Notes under the pieces: generated by a model
What the model was told of the DNA's origin: nothing
The model's database searches: none
The model's input: the letters and a program-made list of their open reading frames with translations, nothing else
Part shown: piece by piece, positions 9,343 through 19,566 of the stretch
Position numbering within the stretch: position 1 is the first letter of the stretch
Layout of the letters: each line of letters opens with the position of its first letter
Origin: G965230065 sp965230065
Lineage (GTDB): Bacteria > Bacteroidota > Bacteroidia > Cytophagales > Cyclobacteriaceae
Reading direction: 5' to 3'
Length of the DNA stretch: 64,000 nucleotides
NCBI GenBank assembly: GCA_965230065.1
Contig: OZ245942.1
Span: 7,006,001-7,070,000 of the forward strand
Position numbers and translations under genes: made by a program

Positions 9343-10347
9343 TTACCATAATAAAGAAGTCAGGATGTCCCCTCCTCCTATCCGCAGGCTCAATACTACC
9401 TCGTGGGTTCCTGAATTATTCCTGCCCAAACCAGACCCGCTGAAATCAAAGGAATAGCCCAGGTTGACCTTTTGGTCTATCAAAAGACCAAGCATAGCTA
9501 TCACATCATTATTATTCCGGTAAGTAAAACCCACCCAGCCCAACTGCCGGTATTTTAGCCGGACATTCATATCCAAAGAAAGTGGATAAGCATCGGTATA
9601 TTTGAGCAAAACTGCTGGTTGGAATGCAAATTCAGAACTAAATTCCATATTCAAACCTGCCATGACAAAATGATATATAGCACTGCTTTCATCCAGTGCA
9701 TCTGATGCCAGGGTAGTATTGAATAAATTGTGCATGGCATAACTGGCGTAAAAATTTTGGTTGTAAATAGCCAATCCACCATTCAACCCAATTGAAGTTC
9801 CTGTTCTTCTGCCTCCGGCATATAACTGATAGGTGGGATCGGTGCCGGGATTGAAGACCTGTGCGTCAAACTCATCAAAATGCGCCAAATCTACATTTCC
9901 GGAAGCCCCTAACGATAGCATCAGGCCGTTGGACATGCTATGGTGATAGGCGTAAGTGAGATAGGCCACATTGGCAGTAAATGGCCCCTGACTGCTATTG
10001 AGCATATACAACCCAAACCCATGTTTGGATGGGCTGACCCGCTGCTGCTGGTGTTTCTTAAAAACCCCCGGGTTACTCACCCGAAATGATTTACCCTGGG
10101 CTTGGCCGGGCTGAAAACTCTTATCACTGGCGGAAACCCCAACAAAAAAAGTAGAAGGCGAACCATTTACCTTCGACCACTGTTTGCGAAACCCTGTTTT
10201 CAGGTCAATGAAATCTTCAATTCCGGAAAAGGCAGGATTGATGGCATGGGCACTTTGGGTAAACTGACTGAAATGGAGATAGTTCTGGGAAAAACCCTGA
10301 GTAGTCAGCAAAAGGCCGGTAATCAAAAGAAGTATCATTTTTTTCAT
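9343..10347 (-). CDS. PorP/SprF family outer-membrane protein (T9SS-associated)
   Basis: 334 residues with signal peptide MKKMILLLITGLLLTTQGFSQ, then the family hallmark start (YLHFSQFTQSAHAINPAFSG, the aligned 'inNPAyaG' region). Alternating beta-strand patterns to the end suit an outer-membrane barrel. Members act with type IX secretion: SprF is needed for SprB secretion in Flavobacterium, and such genes usually sit just downstream of the giant protein they serve. Here it follows the 1732-residue type B sorted protein by 66 bp on the same strand, so I infer a dedicated partner of that protein. Confidence 0.92.
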   Translation of the reverse strand: MKKMILLLITGLLLTTQGFSQNYLHFSQFTQSAHAINPAFSGIEDFIDLKTGFRKQWSKVNGSPSTFFVGVSASDKSFQPGQAQGKSFRVSNPGVFKKHQQQRVSPSKHGFGLYMLNSSQGPFTANVAYLTYAYHHSMSNGLMLSLGASGNVDLAHFDEFDAQVFNPGTDPTYQLYAGGRRTGTSIGLNGGLAIYNQNFYASYAMHNLFNTTLASDALDESSAIYHFVMAGLNMEFSSEFAFQPAVLLKYTDAYPLSLDMNVRLKYRQLGWVGFTYRNNNDVIAMLGLLIDQKVNLGYSFDFSGSGLGRNNSGTHEVVLSLRIGGGDILTSLLW

Positions 10348-10413
10348 GGCAGCATGGTTTTGTGTTTTAGGACGGAAGTCCGAAGACGGTAGTTTACTTC
10401 GGTCTTCCTGCTT

Positions 10414-13400
10414 CTACCGCATTACGGTAATATCCCCGGTAATTGGAGGTTCTCCGTTGTTTAAATCAATGATATAGTAGTAAGTGCCTACCGGTACATC
10501 CGTATTTTTAAAAGTACCATCCCAGGGCTGTTGGTATCCATTGGAAAAAAATACACGCTGCCCCCAACTGTTGTACACTTCCACTGTGCAATCAGGATAA
10601 CCGCCCAGGCCCGGAATCTCCCAGGTATCGTTGACCCGGTCGTTATCCGGTGTAAACCCTGAAATTACTGCTACTTCCTCCGGCTCCACATCTATCACCA
10701 GGATAGTGAAACTTTCTTCAAGGGAGTCCCCTTTTTCATCTTCTACCCTTATCCGGATTTCATACTCGCTTTTTTCTTCAAAATCAAATTCAGCATTGGT
10801 TTTCAACTGATTGCCATCAATCAGAAAAAAGGCATTATCAGCCCCGTTTCCGCCCAGGGTAAGTACATACCTGTCGTTGGGGTCATTGTTTGCAATACTG
10901 ATGGAGCCTATTAAAGTGCCGGCCGGCTGGTTTTCCGGTACAGACAGGTTATCCAGGGCAATGCCGATAGGCTGAAAAGCATTATCAGGCTGTACGGTTA
11001 GCACAAAAGACGCAAGGTGTGTATTGTTCGTCAACTGCCCGTCATTGGCAATAATTTCAAATTCCTGCTGGCCGGTTTGCCCGGCAATGGATGTAATGGC
11101 TACCCTCCCACGCTGCGGGTCAAAATTAACATTGGCAAAAGAAACCGTAGAAGGAATGAGCTGGTAGGTAACATTTTGGTTGGTTTCATCAGGTGGCACT
11201 TGTTCTGGTAATACGGTGACCTGCTCAACCGTATTGAAATTTTCTAAAACCGTTATATCTCCACTGAGCGAAAATACAGGAGGGTCATTCACCGGCGTGA
11301 TGGTGATATTTACATTGGCATCGCTGGTGGAAAATTGGGTTCCATCACTGCCTTCCCAACTGAAAGTATCCGTACCATTTTCATCGGGGTTCGGCGTGTA
11401 TACCAACCCGGAAAGCTGCCCCGCTTCAATTTCCTGATTGAGCGTAATATTAGTTCCGTTCAGCGACAACATACCATTGGCAGGCAAGGCAGTTATTTGT
11501 ATGGCACTTAAGCTACTGTTGGCAGAAAACGCCTGCTCGAAGTCGTTTGCAGAGAAAGCAAGATCAGTATCTTCAGGAGTGGTTTTGGAAATATCCTGCA
11601 CATTTACCTCATTGTTTTCATTTACCACAATGGTAATTTCTTCCGATTCAGCCTCGGTGTTTTCTAAGCATTCAGTAGGATCAGTTAAGATTTTGACTTT
11701 TACTTTATCGTTGTTTTCTAGATTAGCCGTTGAGAAATTAGCCAAGGTTTCCCCACTCACAATTTGGTCATTGATGAACCACCCATACTGAACAGGGCTA
11801 TCCGAAAAATCGGTACTGGCTGTAAAAGTTACAGTTTCTCCCGCAATGATTTCTGTTTTATCCGCACTAAGGGATACTGATAAAATAAATCGTTCTGTTA
11901 CAGCGACAGTTAGTGAAGCCTTAGCGACAGTATTGGCAATGCAGGCAGAAGCATCAGTCGTAACTTCCACACTAACTACATCCCCATCATTGAGCAAATC
12001 GGTAATGAGAATTTCAGTATCAACGCCTTCAACCACCACATCGTTTATTTTCCAGATAAACTGCGGATTAGGCCCTGCATTGGTAAGTACTGCTGTAAAA
12101 GTGCTTTCATCTCCTTTGCAAATTTGGGAAGGGTCAGCTTGTATTTCTACCTCCATCGTAAAGTTTTCCCCTACATTAATGCTTACCGGATTGGATACTA
12201 CTTCTACATTTTCAGAGCATTCTAGCACGTCTCCATTCACCACTACCTTGACGGCATCTCCATCATTCAAGGAAGAGGTTGTAAAGGTTGCCTCGCTTTC
12301 CCCTTCTATGGTTACATCATTCACCATCCACACGAACGTTGGGTTTTCCACGCCTTCGCTCAAAATGGCTGTAAAAGTTACAGTTTCGTCCACGCAAATG
12401 GCTGTTTTATCAGGTTGTACGGTTACTGTAAAATCAGCATCAATATCTATCTGAAAACTTTGTGTGTCCGTCTGCCCGTTTATGTCTTCAACTACCAGGG
12501 TTACCTGCTTATCTGTACAATCGGCTACCTCCGGTGTTCCCTGCAAAGTTGCCGAGCCGTCACCGTTATCTGTAAATTCCAGCCAGAAAGGCAAGGCAGT
12601 GGCTGCAATTGTGAGGGCATCATTGTCCGGGTCGGTGGCAGTAATATCATAAACATATCCGGTTCCTACTTTAGCTTCGGTAACCGGCGTGCTGGTAAAC
12701 TCCGGAGGAATGTTGATGATGATTGTCACGGGACGGCTCAGTAAAGTCAGGCCGGGAACGCCCGGATTGGTGACTTCTGCTGAATACACCCCGGCATCGT
12801 CTGCAGTGAGGTTTTCTAACACAAGTTTATTCACATTGTTGGTTTGTACTTCTGCCCCATCTTTCAACCAGCGGTAATTGTTATCTTCAATGGCTTCATC
12901 AATACCCAGGTCAATGGTGAAATCATCGCCCTGGCTCAGGCGGACTTCCAGCTCTTCCCCTATGCTGTCCTGGGGGGCATAATAAAATCGAGGTTGAAAT
13001 GCTTCCTCGGTCAATGCCATATTCGGCAGAATATCTTCAAAGGTGAGTTGATTGCCAAATACTGCTGTGGTATCATTTTTCATAAATTCCATCCCTGTCA
13101 TGTCAGGCAAATCAGCAATCAAATTATTTTCTATTCGAAAATTTGAGACGTGAAATGTAGCATCCGGGTCTTCGGTAGTAAAACCATTCTCAATACCGGT
13201 AAGCTGGTTATTTTGCAGGTGCAGCCAGCCCAACCTGTTCATTTTACCTAATTCCCGGGGTACTGCCCCTGATAACTGGTTGTTCTCCAGCCTTATCCAA
13301 AACAACTCTTCCAGGTTACCCAACTCCCCGGGTATTGTACCACTGAGCTGATTATAGCTTAAAGAAAGAATACGTAACCGCTCCATATTCCCAAAGCCGG

Positions 13401-15612
13401 TTGGTAACTCCCCACTCAATTGGTTATTGTGCGCATAAAGTTCAAATACCCCCGTCCAATTTTCTATTCCATCCGGAATTTCCCCACTTAGCTGGTTATT
13501 TTCAAGATGCACCCACAACAGGCTTTCATCAAGGTTTCCGACGGTTTCAGGAACAGGACCGCTCAGCTGGTTATTGTCTACATATAAATAGTTCAAATCC
13601 ACCAAATTGCCAATTCCCTCGGGAATAGGACCGGTGAACTGATTGTGGCTCAAAAACAAATTACGGAGTTTAGTAAGGTTGCCCAGTGAAGAAGGTATGT
13701 TGCCATCAAACTGGTTGTTCCTTAGTTCTAGGAAAAGCAATTCGGTCAGATTGCCCAAATCTTCAGGAATAGAACCTGTAAGTTGATTAAAAGACAAATT
13801 TAAGAGTGTCAAATTGCTAAGGTTCCATATCTGGCCGGGCACTGTACCTGTAAGCTTGTTTGAACTAAGTGCCAGGCTTCTCAAATTATTCATATTCCCA
13901 AATATTTCAGGAATACTGCCTGTTAATTCATTCCTGCTCAAACTCAGCCTTTCCAACAAAGTTAAGTTTTGAAAAGAAAGTGGAATTTCACCGCTCAGGT
14001 TGGCCCCCAAATCCAACTCCCTGAGGTCAGAAAATGTACCGATGAAATCAGGGATTTGACCGGAGAGCCTTGTTAGGCTTAACCAAAATTGCCGCAGATT
14101 GGTCAAATTACTGAATGTATCGGGAATTTCACCGGAGATGAACTCTCCCCAAACCAACAAGGTGTCCAGATTGGCCAGCTTGCCAATTTCCGGTGGTAAA
14201 GTACCATGAATACCTTCCTCTTCGTCAGTGCCTATATCATAAATCCGCAATCGCTTCAAGTTGCTTAAATCTCCGATGGCGGGAGAAATATGCCCTTGTC
14301 CATCGGTGCGCTTGGTAAGATAAATATCATTGCCTACACTTATTTGCAATGAAACCACACAGCGGTTCTCATCCAGGGTAATCCATTTCCACTCCTCTAA
14401 CGGGTCATTTTCCAGGTCAAAATCAAACAAAGAGCGGGGTGTTCCTACTCCATGCAATACATCCAACACCGCCAGGGAATCCCTTTCGGTACAGGAATTA
14501 ACCACATTCAACGTAACGGGATGCCCAAACAAGCTAAGCCCTGCCACTCCGGGGTTGGTTACGGTAACCGTATATACACCTTCATCGGCATCTGTTACAT
14601 TCTCAAAATTGAAAGTGTTTTGGTTGGTTTGCAGTATTTCTGCGCCATCTTTAAACCAGATGTATACATTATCAGTAATGGTTTCATCTATATGTAAGTC
14701 CAGCACAAACGACTCCCCGTTAATCAGGTTGATGCTGTGGGCCACCCCAATGCTGTCCTGGGGAACGAAAGTATCTAAAATGTCAATATTGTGCAACAGG
14801 CTCTCAAATGTCAGTTTATTGCGCTGTACATTAAAGCTTTCAGGGCTGGCAGCCGTCATATCTGGCAGGAAAGTAAAGCTGTTTTCTGATATATTTAAAA
14901 CCTGTAAACTGGCAAGATTGCCCAGGCTTTCCGGCACTCTCCCGGTAAATTGATTGTTGTTCAGGCGCAATTGTGTTAACTGGGCCAAATTCCCCATTGC
15001 TTCGGGCACAGCGCCAAAAAGAAAATTGTTGGATAAGTCCAGTTTTTGCAAACTACCCAACTGTCCAAAACTGGCAGGGATTGTCCCTGTAACGCCTGTA
15101 TTTTTGATACGAAGTACTTCCAGGTTGCCCAGGTTGCCCAATTCTTCAGGAAGCCTCCCATCCACATCTTCTTCATCTTCAATAATAAGGGTTTTCAGTT
15201 CGGATAAATTGCCAAAGTTGGCAGGTATTTTTGCATTAATATTCCGGTTAATCAGTTCAAGGCCAATTACCCTTCTTTCTTCGTTAAGGGTTACCCCTGC
15301 CCAGGTATCCATCGGCTGTGTTAAGTCCCACTTCACGGTCCAGAATCTCCCATCAAAAAAATCACTGAATACGAATGCCACCAGGATGAGTGAGTCCTGG
15401 GCACTGCTTCCTTCGTCCTGCATTTTTTTTAAGGAATAAGCGTTTATTGGGGGAATTGAAGCCGTTTTGTGTATTACAAAACCAGTCTCACCTTTTGCGT
15501 CATTTATTACATGCGATTCTACTCCCAAATCAACTGCTTTTACCGGTAGAATACCGAACAGAAAACATGAGCATGTAATTACCCAAACCCTGAAATGTAT
15601 AAATATTGCCAT
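10414..15612 (-). CDS. Giant LRR/Ig/cadherin protein with T9SS type B sorting domain
   Basis: 1732 residues. Signal peptide (1-27, ending PVKA); first LRR block (about 100-265); Ig-like domain; second, longer LRR block (about 430-830, more than 15 repeats of NNQLSG-type); second Ig-like domain; He_PIG/cadherin module (FTSTPVTEAKVGTGY); several PKD/Ig modules; cadherin-like repeats (LDNLSVPENQPAGTLIG). The C-terminus is the gliding-motility-associated type B domain (ISGFTPDNDRVNDTWEI ... VEVYNSWGQRVF ... WDGTFKNTDVPVGTYYY). The family's known role is surface adhesin-like cargo of the type IX system; the binding partner is unknown. It is a close paralogue of the giant protein at the left edge but lacks the CBM-like domains. 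The PorP/SprF gene follows in the same operon. Confidence 0.92.
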   Translation of the reverse strand: MAIFIHFRVWVITCSCFLFGILPVKAVDLGVESHVINDAKGETGFVIHKTASIPPINAYSLKKMQDEGSSAQDSLILVAFVFSDFFDGRFWTVKWDLTQPMDTWAGVTLNEERRVIGLELINRNINAKIPANFGNLSELKTLIIEDEEDVDGRLPEELGNLGNLEVLRIKNTGVTGTIPASFGQLGSLQKLDLSNNFLFGAVPEAMGNLAQLTQLRLNNNQFTGRVPESLGNLASLQVLNISENSFTFLPDMTAASPESFNVQRNKLTFESLLHNIDILDTFVPQDSIGVAHSINLINGESFVLDLHIDETITDNVYIWFKDGAEILQTNQNTFNFENVTDADEGVYTVTVTNPGVAGLSLFGHPVTLNVVNSCTERDSLAVLDVLHGVGTPRSLFDFDLENDPLEEWKWITLDENRCVVSLQISVGNDIYLTKRTDGQGHISPAIGDLSNLKRLRIYDIGTDEEEGIHGTLPPEIGKLANLDTLLVWGEFISGEIPDTFSNLTNLRQFWLSLTRLSGQIPDFIGTFSDLRELDLGANLSGEIPLSFQNLTLLERLSLSRNELTGSIPEIFGNMNNLRSLALSSNKLTGTVPGQIWNLSNLTLLNLSFNQLTGSIPEDLGNLTELLFLELRNNQFDGNIPSSLGNLTKLRNLFLSHNQFTGPIPEGIGNLVDLNYLYVDNNQLSGPVPETVGNLDESLLWVHLENNQLSGEIPDGIENWTGVFELYAHNNQLSGELPTGFGNMERLRILSLSYNQLSGTIPGELGNLEELFWIRLENNQLSGAVPRELGKMNRLGWLHLQNNQLTGIENGFTTEDPDATFHVSNFRIENNLIADLPDMTGMEFMKNDTTAVFGNQLTFEDILPNMALTEEAFQPRFYYAPQDSIGEELEVRLSQGDDFTIDLGIDEAIEDNNYRWLKDGAEVQTNNVNKLVLENLTADDAGVYSAEVTNPGVPGLTLLSRPVTIIINIPPEFTSTPVTEAKVGTGYVYDITATDPDNDALTIAATALPFWLEFTDNGDGSATLQGTPEVADCTDKQVTLVVEDINGQTDTQSFQIDIDADFTVTVQPDKTAICVDETVTFTAILSEGVENPTFVWMVNDVTIEGESEATFTTSSLNDGDAVKVVVNGDVLECSENVEVVSNPVSINVGENFTMEVEIQADPSQICKGDESTFTAVLTNAGPNPQFIWKINDVVVEGVDTEILITDLLNDGDVVSVEVTTDASACIANTVAKASLTVAVTERFILSVSLSADKTEIIAGETVTFTASTDFSDSPVQYGWFINDQIVSGETLANFSTANLENNDKVKVKILTDPTECLENTEAESEEITIVVNENNEVNVQDISKTTPEDTDLAFSANDFEQAFSANSSLSAIQITALPANGMLSLNGTNITLNQEIEAGQLSGLVYTPNPDENGTDTFSWEGSDGTQFSTSDANVNITITPVNDPPVFSLSGDITVLENFNTVEQVTVLPEQVPPDETNQNVTYQLIPSTVSFANVNFDPQRGRVAITSIAGQTGQQEFEIIANDGQLTNNTHLASFVLTVQPDNAFQPIGIALDNLSVPENQPAGTLIGSISIANNDPNDRYVLTLGGNGADNAFFLIDGNQLKTNAEFDFEEKSEYEIRIRVEDEKGDSLEESFTILVIDVEPEEVAVISGFTPDNDRVNDTWEIPGLGGYPDCTVEVYNSWGQRVFFSNGYQQPWDGTFKNTDVPVGTYYYIIDLNNGEPPITGDITVMR

Positions 15613-15742
15613 AGAATTATCATTTTAGGCAATAATGCCTTTGATCTGACAAACCGGTGTATTTCGGGTAACAAAAGAAAAGGAATACATTTTCTACCCA
15701 AAACTTACATCAGTTTTACCATGGTAAAAGTCGATATATGGG

Positions 15743-15800
15743 TAGAAAAAAACATCACGGAAAACCGTGAGTTTTGAATATCACGGAAAACCGTGAGTTT
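15743..15800 (-). terminator. Two tandem identical hairpins, terminator of the S9 peptidase gene
   Basis: TCACGG-AAAA-CCGTGA occurs at 15755-15770 and again at 15781-15796 inside a directly repeated 21 bp unit (26 bp period). Read on the minus strand, the second hairpin reached is followed by TG and a run of seven T (15747-15753), giving an intrinsic terminator downstream of the peptidase stop at 15825 and upstream of the giant LRR gene. Confidence 0.75.
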
Positions 15801-15824
15801 GTATAACGGAGCTTCAGTTTCGGG

Positions 15825-18560
15825 TTAGAATTCTTTGATAACCCTGAAACCTGTGTGTGCAATTTTGGGGTTTACATGATTGGCGTTAGGGTCAGCAAAG
15901 TCGTAGGCACTGTACCCATAGGTATCACCGTTGTCGGTATATTCGGCTGCATTGCCTCCCACATCAAATATTTCAGCGGCTTCTATTTTGCAGGGAGGAA
16001 AAGAACCCACTTCTTTGATTAAGGAAGAGTTTGCTGCGGCAATTTTCTTTTGTAACAGGCTTACTTCGTCAATCGTGATTTCATATCCCGCCCAGTAATT
16101 CAGGGTATTTTCTTTCTCACTGTTTTCCCTCGCTTTTTCGTGTAAGGCTTTGGCTTCTTTTGCATTGGGCAGGCGATAGGTTTCTCCGGTTTTTTCGCTT
16201 AACCATTGTACATATGTTTTTGCATTTTCCACGGAAACTCCTGTTACCGGAAAGTTCGCTTTTTCAGCCTCAAAGGTGTGGGAAGGCAGGAAAGTCTGGT
16301 ACTGCACGTGGGTAACCTCAAATTTGCCAATAGCGATTGAATCTTTTTTTAAAGTGACAACTTCCGGCAACAAAGCATTATCCTGCCAAAGGCCATATTT
16401 TCCTTCATGCATGGCGGTTTTTTCTTTCTTTAATAACTGGGCAAGCGGGCTATCTTCTTTAAATGCCTCGTTTTCAGGCTCATAAGTATCGAACAGGTAT
16501 TGGTCAAACCAGTCAATCTCTTCGTTCATTTTCCGGAGCTGATGGGTGATTTTCTGCAAACCGTGGGGCTGCTTGGGAAACCAGAGGAAACGCACCGCTG
16601 TTTTTCCGGCCTGTTGCAAAGCCCGGTAATATTCCCAGCCCTGGTCTCGGGGCACGGCCCGGTCTTCGCTCCCATGGAAGATGATGGTAGGCGTTTTTAC
16701 CTTCTCCAGTTCAAAGAGGGGGGATTTTAAGATGAATGTTTCATTGTATACCTTCCCGTTTTTGTCATCCCAGGGGGCACCACCAAAATAGCTTTGGTCA
16801 AACTGTACCCCAAACTCACAGGTTCCGTAATCAGATGTCCAGTTCACATCGCCTGCCCCAGGCGCGGCTGCTTTGAACATATCGGGATAACGCACGGTAA
16901 GCATAGTAGTGAGTATAGCTCCGTTGGACCAACCCATCACACCCATTTTTGTGGTATCGATAAAACCTTTGGTTGCCAGGGCTTCAATGCCTTTGGTAAT
17001 ATCTTCTAATTCCGGATCATAATAATTGCCTTTGATGGATTCTACAAAAGCCAGCCCGTGGTTGGAAGAGCCGTGATAGTTAGGCTTCAGCACAAAGGCT
17101 CCTTTTTGTGTGAAAATCTGCGGGTAGGTAGACCACCGCTCCCGCCACTGGTCCATATCCACCCCTGACGGCCCACCGTGAATGGATAATATTAACGGAT
17201 ATTTTTTGCCCGGTTCGTAATTTTTTGGATAGTACAGCAAACCGGTAACTTCTTCATTGTTGTACCCTTTCCAGCGGATAACTTCGGATTTAGCGATTGG
17301 TTTTCTCTGAAGGTTTTGGTTCAATGCTACCAATTCCTGAAAGTTGGAAGGAGTTAATTCACCGGCACGAATGGCTTTTTTACCTGTTGAAAAGTCTGCC
17401 ACAAAATACTGAGGTAGATGGGAGGCTGTAGAATACTCAAATACAAGTTTATCACCTGCTTTGGTAACACCTGATACCTGTACGTGTTTGTTCATCTCAC
17501 CCCAATCCAAAAGTACTTTCTTCCAGCTTTCATCTTCATTCCGGTATAATAAAGCCACCTCATTTGTGGCCCCATTCGCTAAAGAAACAATGGCATGATT
17601 TCCTGCTACGTCAAACCCGCTGCTGCCCATGCCCCAAGCCCGGTCCAGGTCAATTTTTTGATGCGATAGGTCTTTCAGACTGAAGTAATAAAGTTCGCTT
17701 ATCCCCGCCCCTGTCCATTCCGGGTCGGAAGAAAGCACGGCTGAAAAATAAAAGCCACTATTGTCTTGTGTAAACTGAAAACTATTGGGAGTTTGTAATC
17801 CTCCAAGTATTTCCTGTTTGGTATTGTTTTGCAAATCATACAGAAAGTATTTTGGTTTAGGGTGCGCATCTGCCTCATAATGCGGGCTCATGGTGAGTGC
17901 CGTAACCATCCATTTTCCATCATCAGACACAGTAAAATCAGACACCGGATATTGGTTACCCGAAAGCCTTTTTGTCTTTTTGTTTTTTAAGTTAAAGGCA
18001 AATACCCTATCAATATCCCAATGCACGGAATCTTCCACCACTACCGTATTGTCTTTCTTTTCTTCCAGTTCCTGTTCGTATAAAGATTTCCCTTCTTCCG
18101 ACACATAAGCCAGGGTACTGTCGTTCAGCCATTGGATATTTGAAATGCCATTTTCAAATTCATGCACTTCTCTGGCTTCCCCCCCGTAAATGCTCAGGCT
18201 CCAGAGTTTTTTTCCTTCATCGCGGGATGATAAAAAATACACTGTCTCCCCATCTTTTGAAAACAAAGGGGAGTGGTCTGACTCATCGGCATTGGTGAGT
18301 TGGATGGTTTTGTATTTCCCGTCTTCTATCATATCCAAACGGGTAAGGTAAATATCGCTTATAAACTTATCTTTTTTTTCTACTCCCCTGTTTTTGGTCC
18401 AGACCACCATGTTTTTATTAGGTGAAAAATGAAGGTTGCGCAGGAATTCGGTGTTGATGATTTCTTCCGGTGTCCACTTTTGGGTAGTATCATTGGCCAA
18501 CTGGGCTAATACTGAATCCGAAAGCATTATGATTGCCAAAAAAGTAAGGAAAGTTCTCAT
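15825..18560 (-). CDS. S9 (prolyl oligopeptidase/DPP-like) peptidase fused to SUMF1-like domain
   Basis: 911 residues. A signal peptide (1-19, VLA) is followed by a WD/TolB-like propeller (about 30-430) and an alpha/beta hydrolase domain (about 440-700) with nucleophile motif GWSNG (Ser545), HGSEDRAV (Asp633) and PHG (His666), a complete S9 triad. The last ~185 residues (about 725-911) resemble the formylglycine-generating-enzyme/SUMF1 fold (IGKFEVTHVQYQTF, FPVTGVSVENAKTYVQWLSEKTGETYRLPNA, DVGGNAAEYTDNG, GFRVIKEF). Exported peptidase; the second domain is probably a binding or structural module rather than an active FGE, since I see no paired active-site cysteines. This fusion is longer than a standard S9 enzyme. 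The terminator lies just downstream. Confidence 0.9.
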   Translation of the reverse strand: MRTFLTFLAIIMLSDSVLAQLANDTTQKWTPEEIINTEFLRNLHFSPNKNMVVWTKNRGVEKKDKFISDIYLTRLDMIEDGKYKTIQLTNADESDHSPLFSKDGETVYFLSSRDEGKKLWSLSIYGGEAREVHEFENGISNIQWLNDSTLAYVSEEGKSLYEQELEEKKDNTVVVEDSVHWDIDRVFAFNLKNKKTKRLSGNQYPVSDFTVSDDGKWMVTALTMSPHYEADAHPKPKYFLYDLQNNTKQEILGGLQTPNSFQFTQDNSGFYFSAVLSSDPEWTGAGISELYYFSLKDLSHQKIDLDRAWGMGSSGFDVAGNHAIVSLANGATNEVALLYRNEDESWKKVLLDWGEMNKHVQVSGVTKAGDKLVFEYSTASHLPQYFVADFSTGKKAIRAGELTPSNFQELVALNQNLQRKPIAKSEVIRWKGYNNEEVTGLLYYPKNYEPGKKYPLILSIHGGPSGVDMDQWRERWSTYPQIFTQKGAFVLKPNYHGSSNHGLAFVESIKGNYYDPELEDITKGIEALATKGFIDTTKMGVMGWSNGAILTTMLTVRYPDMFKAAAPGAGDVNWTSDYGTCEFGVQFDQSYFGGAPWDDKNGKVYNETFILKSPLFELEKVKTPTIIFHGSEDRAVPRDQGWEYYRALQQAGKTAVRFLWFPKQPHGLQKITHQLRKMNEEIDWFDQYLFDTYEPENEAFKEDSPLAQLLKKEKTAMHEGKYGLWQDNALLPEVVTLKKDSIAIGKFEVTHVQYQTFLPSHTFEAEKANFPVTGVSVENAKTYVQWLSEKTGETYRLPNAKEAKALHEKARENSEKENTLNYWAGYEITIDEVSLLQKKIAAANSSLIKEVGSFPPCKIEAAEIFDVGGNAAEYTDNGDTYGYSAYDFADPNANHVNPKIAHTGFRVIKEF

Positions 18561-18786
18561 AGTATTTTTGTAAGCAATTAATAATTACCCAAAAATAGAA
18601 AGTAATAAATCGTAAATCTAATTCGATAGCAAGTTCACACAAAAAGGCTATCAATTAAGTACTGTTAGAAAAATTCCCAAAAAAGTGTCCTTCCATAGGG
18701 TGGCTTGGCAAACCGCCTTACTATTCGCCCAATTGGACGACAAGACTTTTTTGTTTGTACTATTTGAAAGATTATCTATTCTGAAC

Positions 18787-19461
18787 TTATTTACTTATGG
18801 TATGAAACACCATTTCTGTTAAAAACTCTGTGGTGTTATTGAGCTGGCTACGGGTAACTTCTGTAAGGGAAGGGAGGTGCTCGGCAAAATACTTCTGACT
18901 GTGCGAACTTTCTACCACAGTGGAAACCAGGGCCGTAGGAAACCGATAAGCAGGATTAACTTCACAGATGATTTGCGCTACATTTTTACACAGCCGCTTG
19001 TAACTTTTGAAAAGCCCTTCTTTATTAGCAATGTCCACATTTTTATTGAGATAGACTTTTGAAGATTCGGCAATCACTATTTTGTACAAAGCCTCCTCAT
19101 CGATGTGTCCAAAATTAGGGTCTTTTTCAATAGGCTGTGTAAGGAGCTGGATGGCAATTTTTAACCTTTCTTCCGGCGAAGGTATATTGGTGGTGGCAAT
19201 CAATAGTTTATACTCCATCCAGCTCCAATACCAGGACAATAAATAAAGTAATAGTTTGTGTTTATTTTCAAAATACCGGTAAATAGTGGGTTCGGTGGCG
19301 CCAATTTTTTCAGCCAGCTTTCTAAATGTAAAAGCTTCAAACCCAATCTCTTCAATAAGCAAAATACTGTATTGAAGGATATTTTCCCCTATGGCAGAAG
19401 AATGCGGGTCTTTGAGAAACAACTTCTCATCAACACTAATAATTACGGGTGGAAAATACAT
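18787..19461 (-). CDS. TetR/AcrR family transcriptional regulator
   Basis: 224 residues. An N-terminal helix-turn-helix (about 20-68) reads ILQYSILLIEEIGFEAFTFRKLAEKIGATEPTIYRYFENKHKLL (shown here only to place it between 29 and 72), with the usual YRYF-NK-LL ending. The C-terminal ligand/dimer domain is unassigned. It lies 105 bp downstream of the SulP transporter gene on the same strand and may control it or itself. The effector cannot be read from the sequence. Confidence 0.85.
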   Translation of the reverse strand: MYFPPVIISVDEKLFLKDPHSSAIGENILQYSILLIEEIGFEAFTFRKLAEKIGATEPTIYRYFENKHKLLLYLLSWYWSWMEYKLLIATTNIPSPEERLKIAIQLLTQPIEKDPNFGHIDEEALYKIVIAESSKVYLNKNVDIANKEGLFKSYKRLCKNVAQIICEVNPAYRFPTALVSTVVESSHSQKYFAEHLPSLTEVTRSQLNNTTEFLTEMVFHTISK

Positions 19462-19566
19462 TATTTACCTTATTTCTCTATTCCTTTCTCTTCCTTAATA
19501 TAACGCTGTTTCCAGGGTATCATGGTATAGTATTAATAGCCTGTATTTCCAGAGCAGGCAGGCTTA

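Noticed and set aside
15743..15800. Start of a CRISPR-like or regulatory repeat array
   Set aside because: Only two units, 26 bp apart, and a T run makes a tandem terminator the simplest reading.
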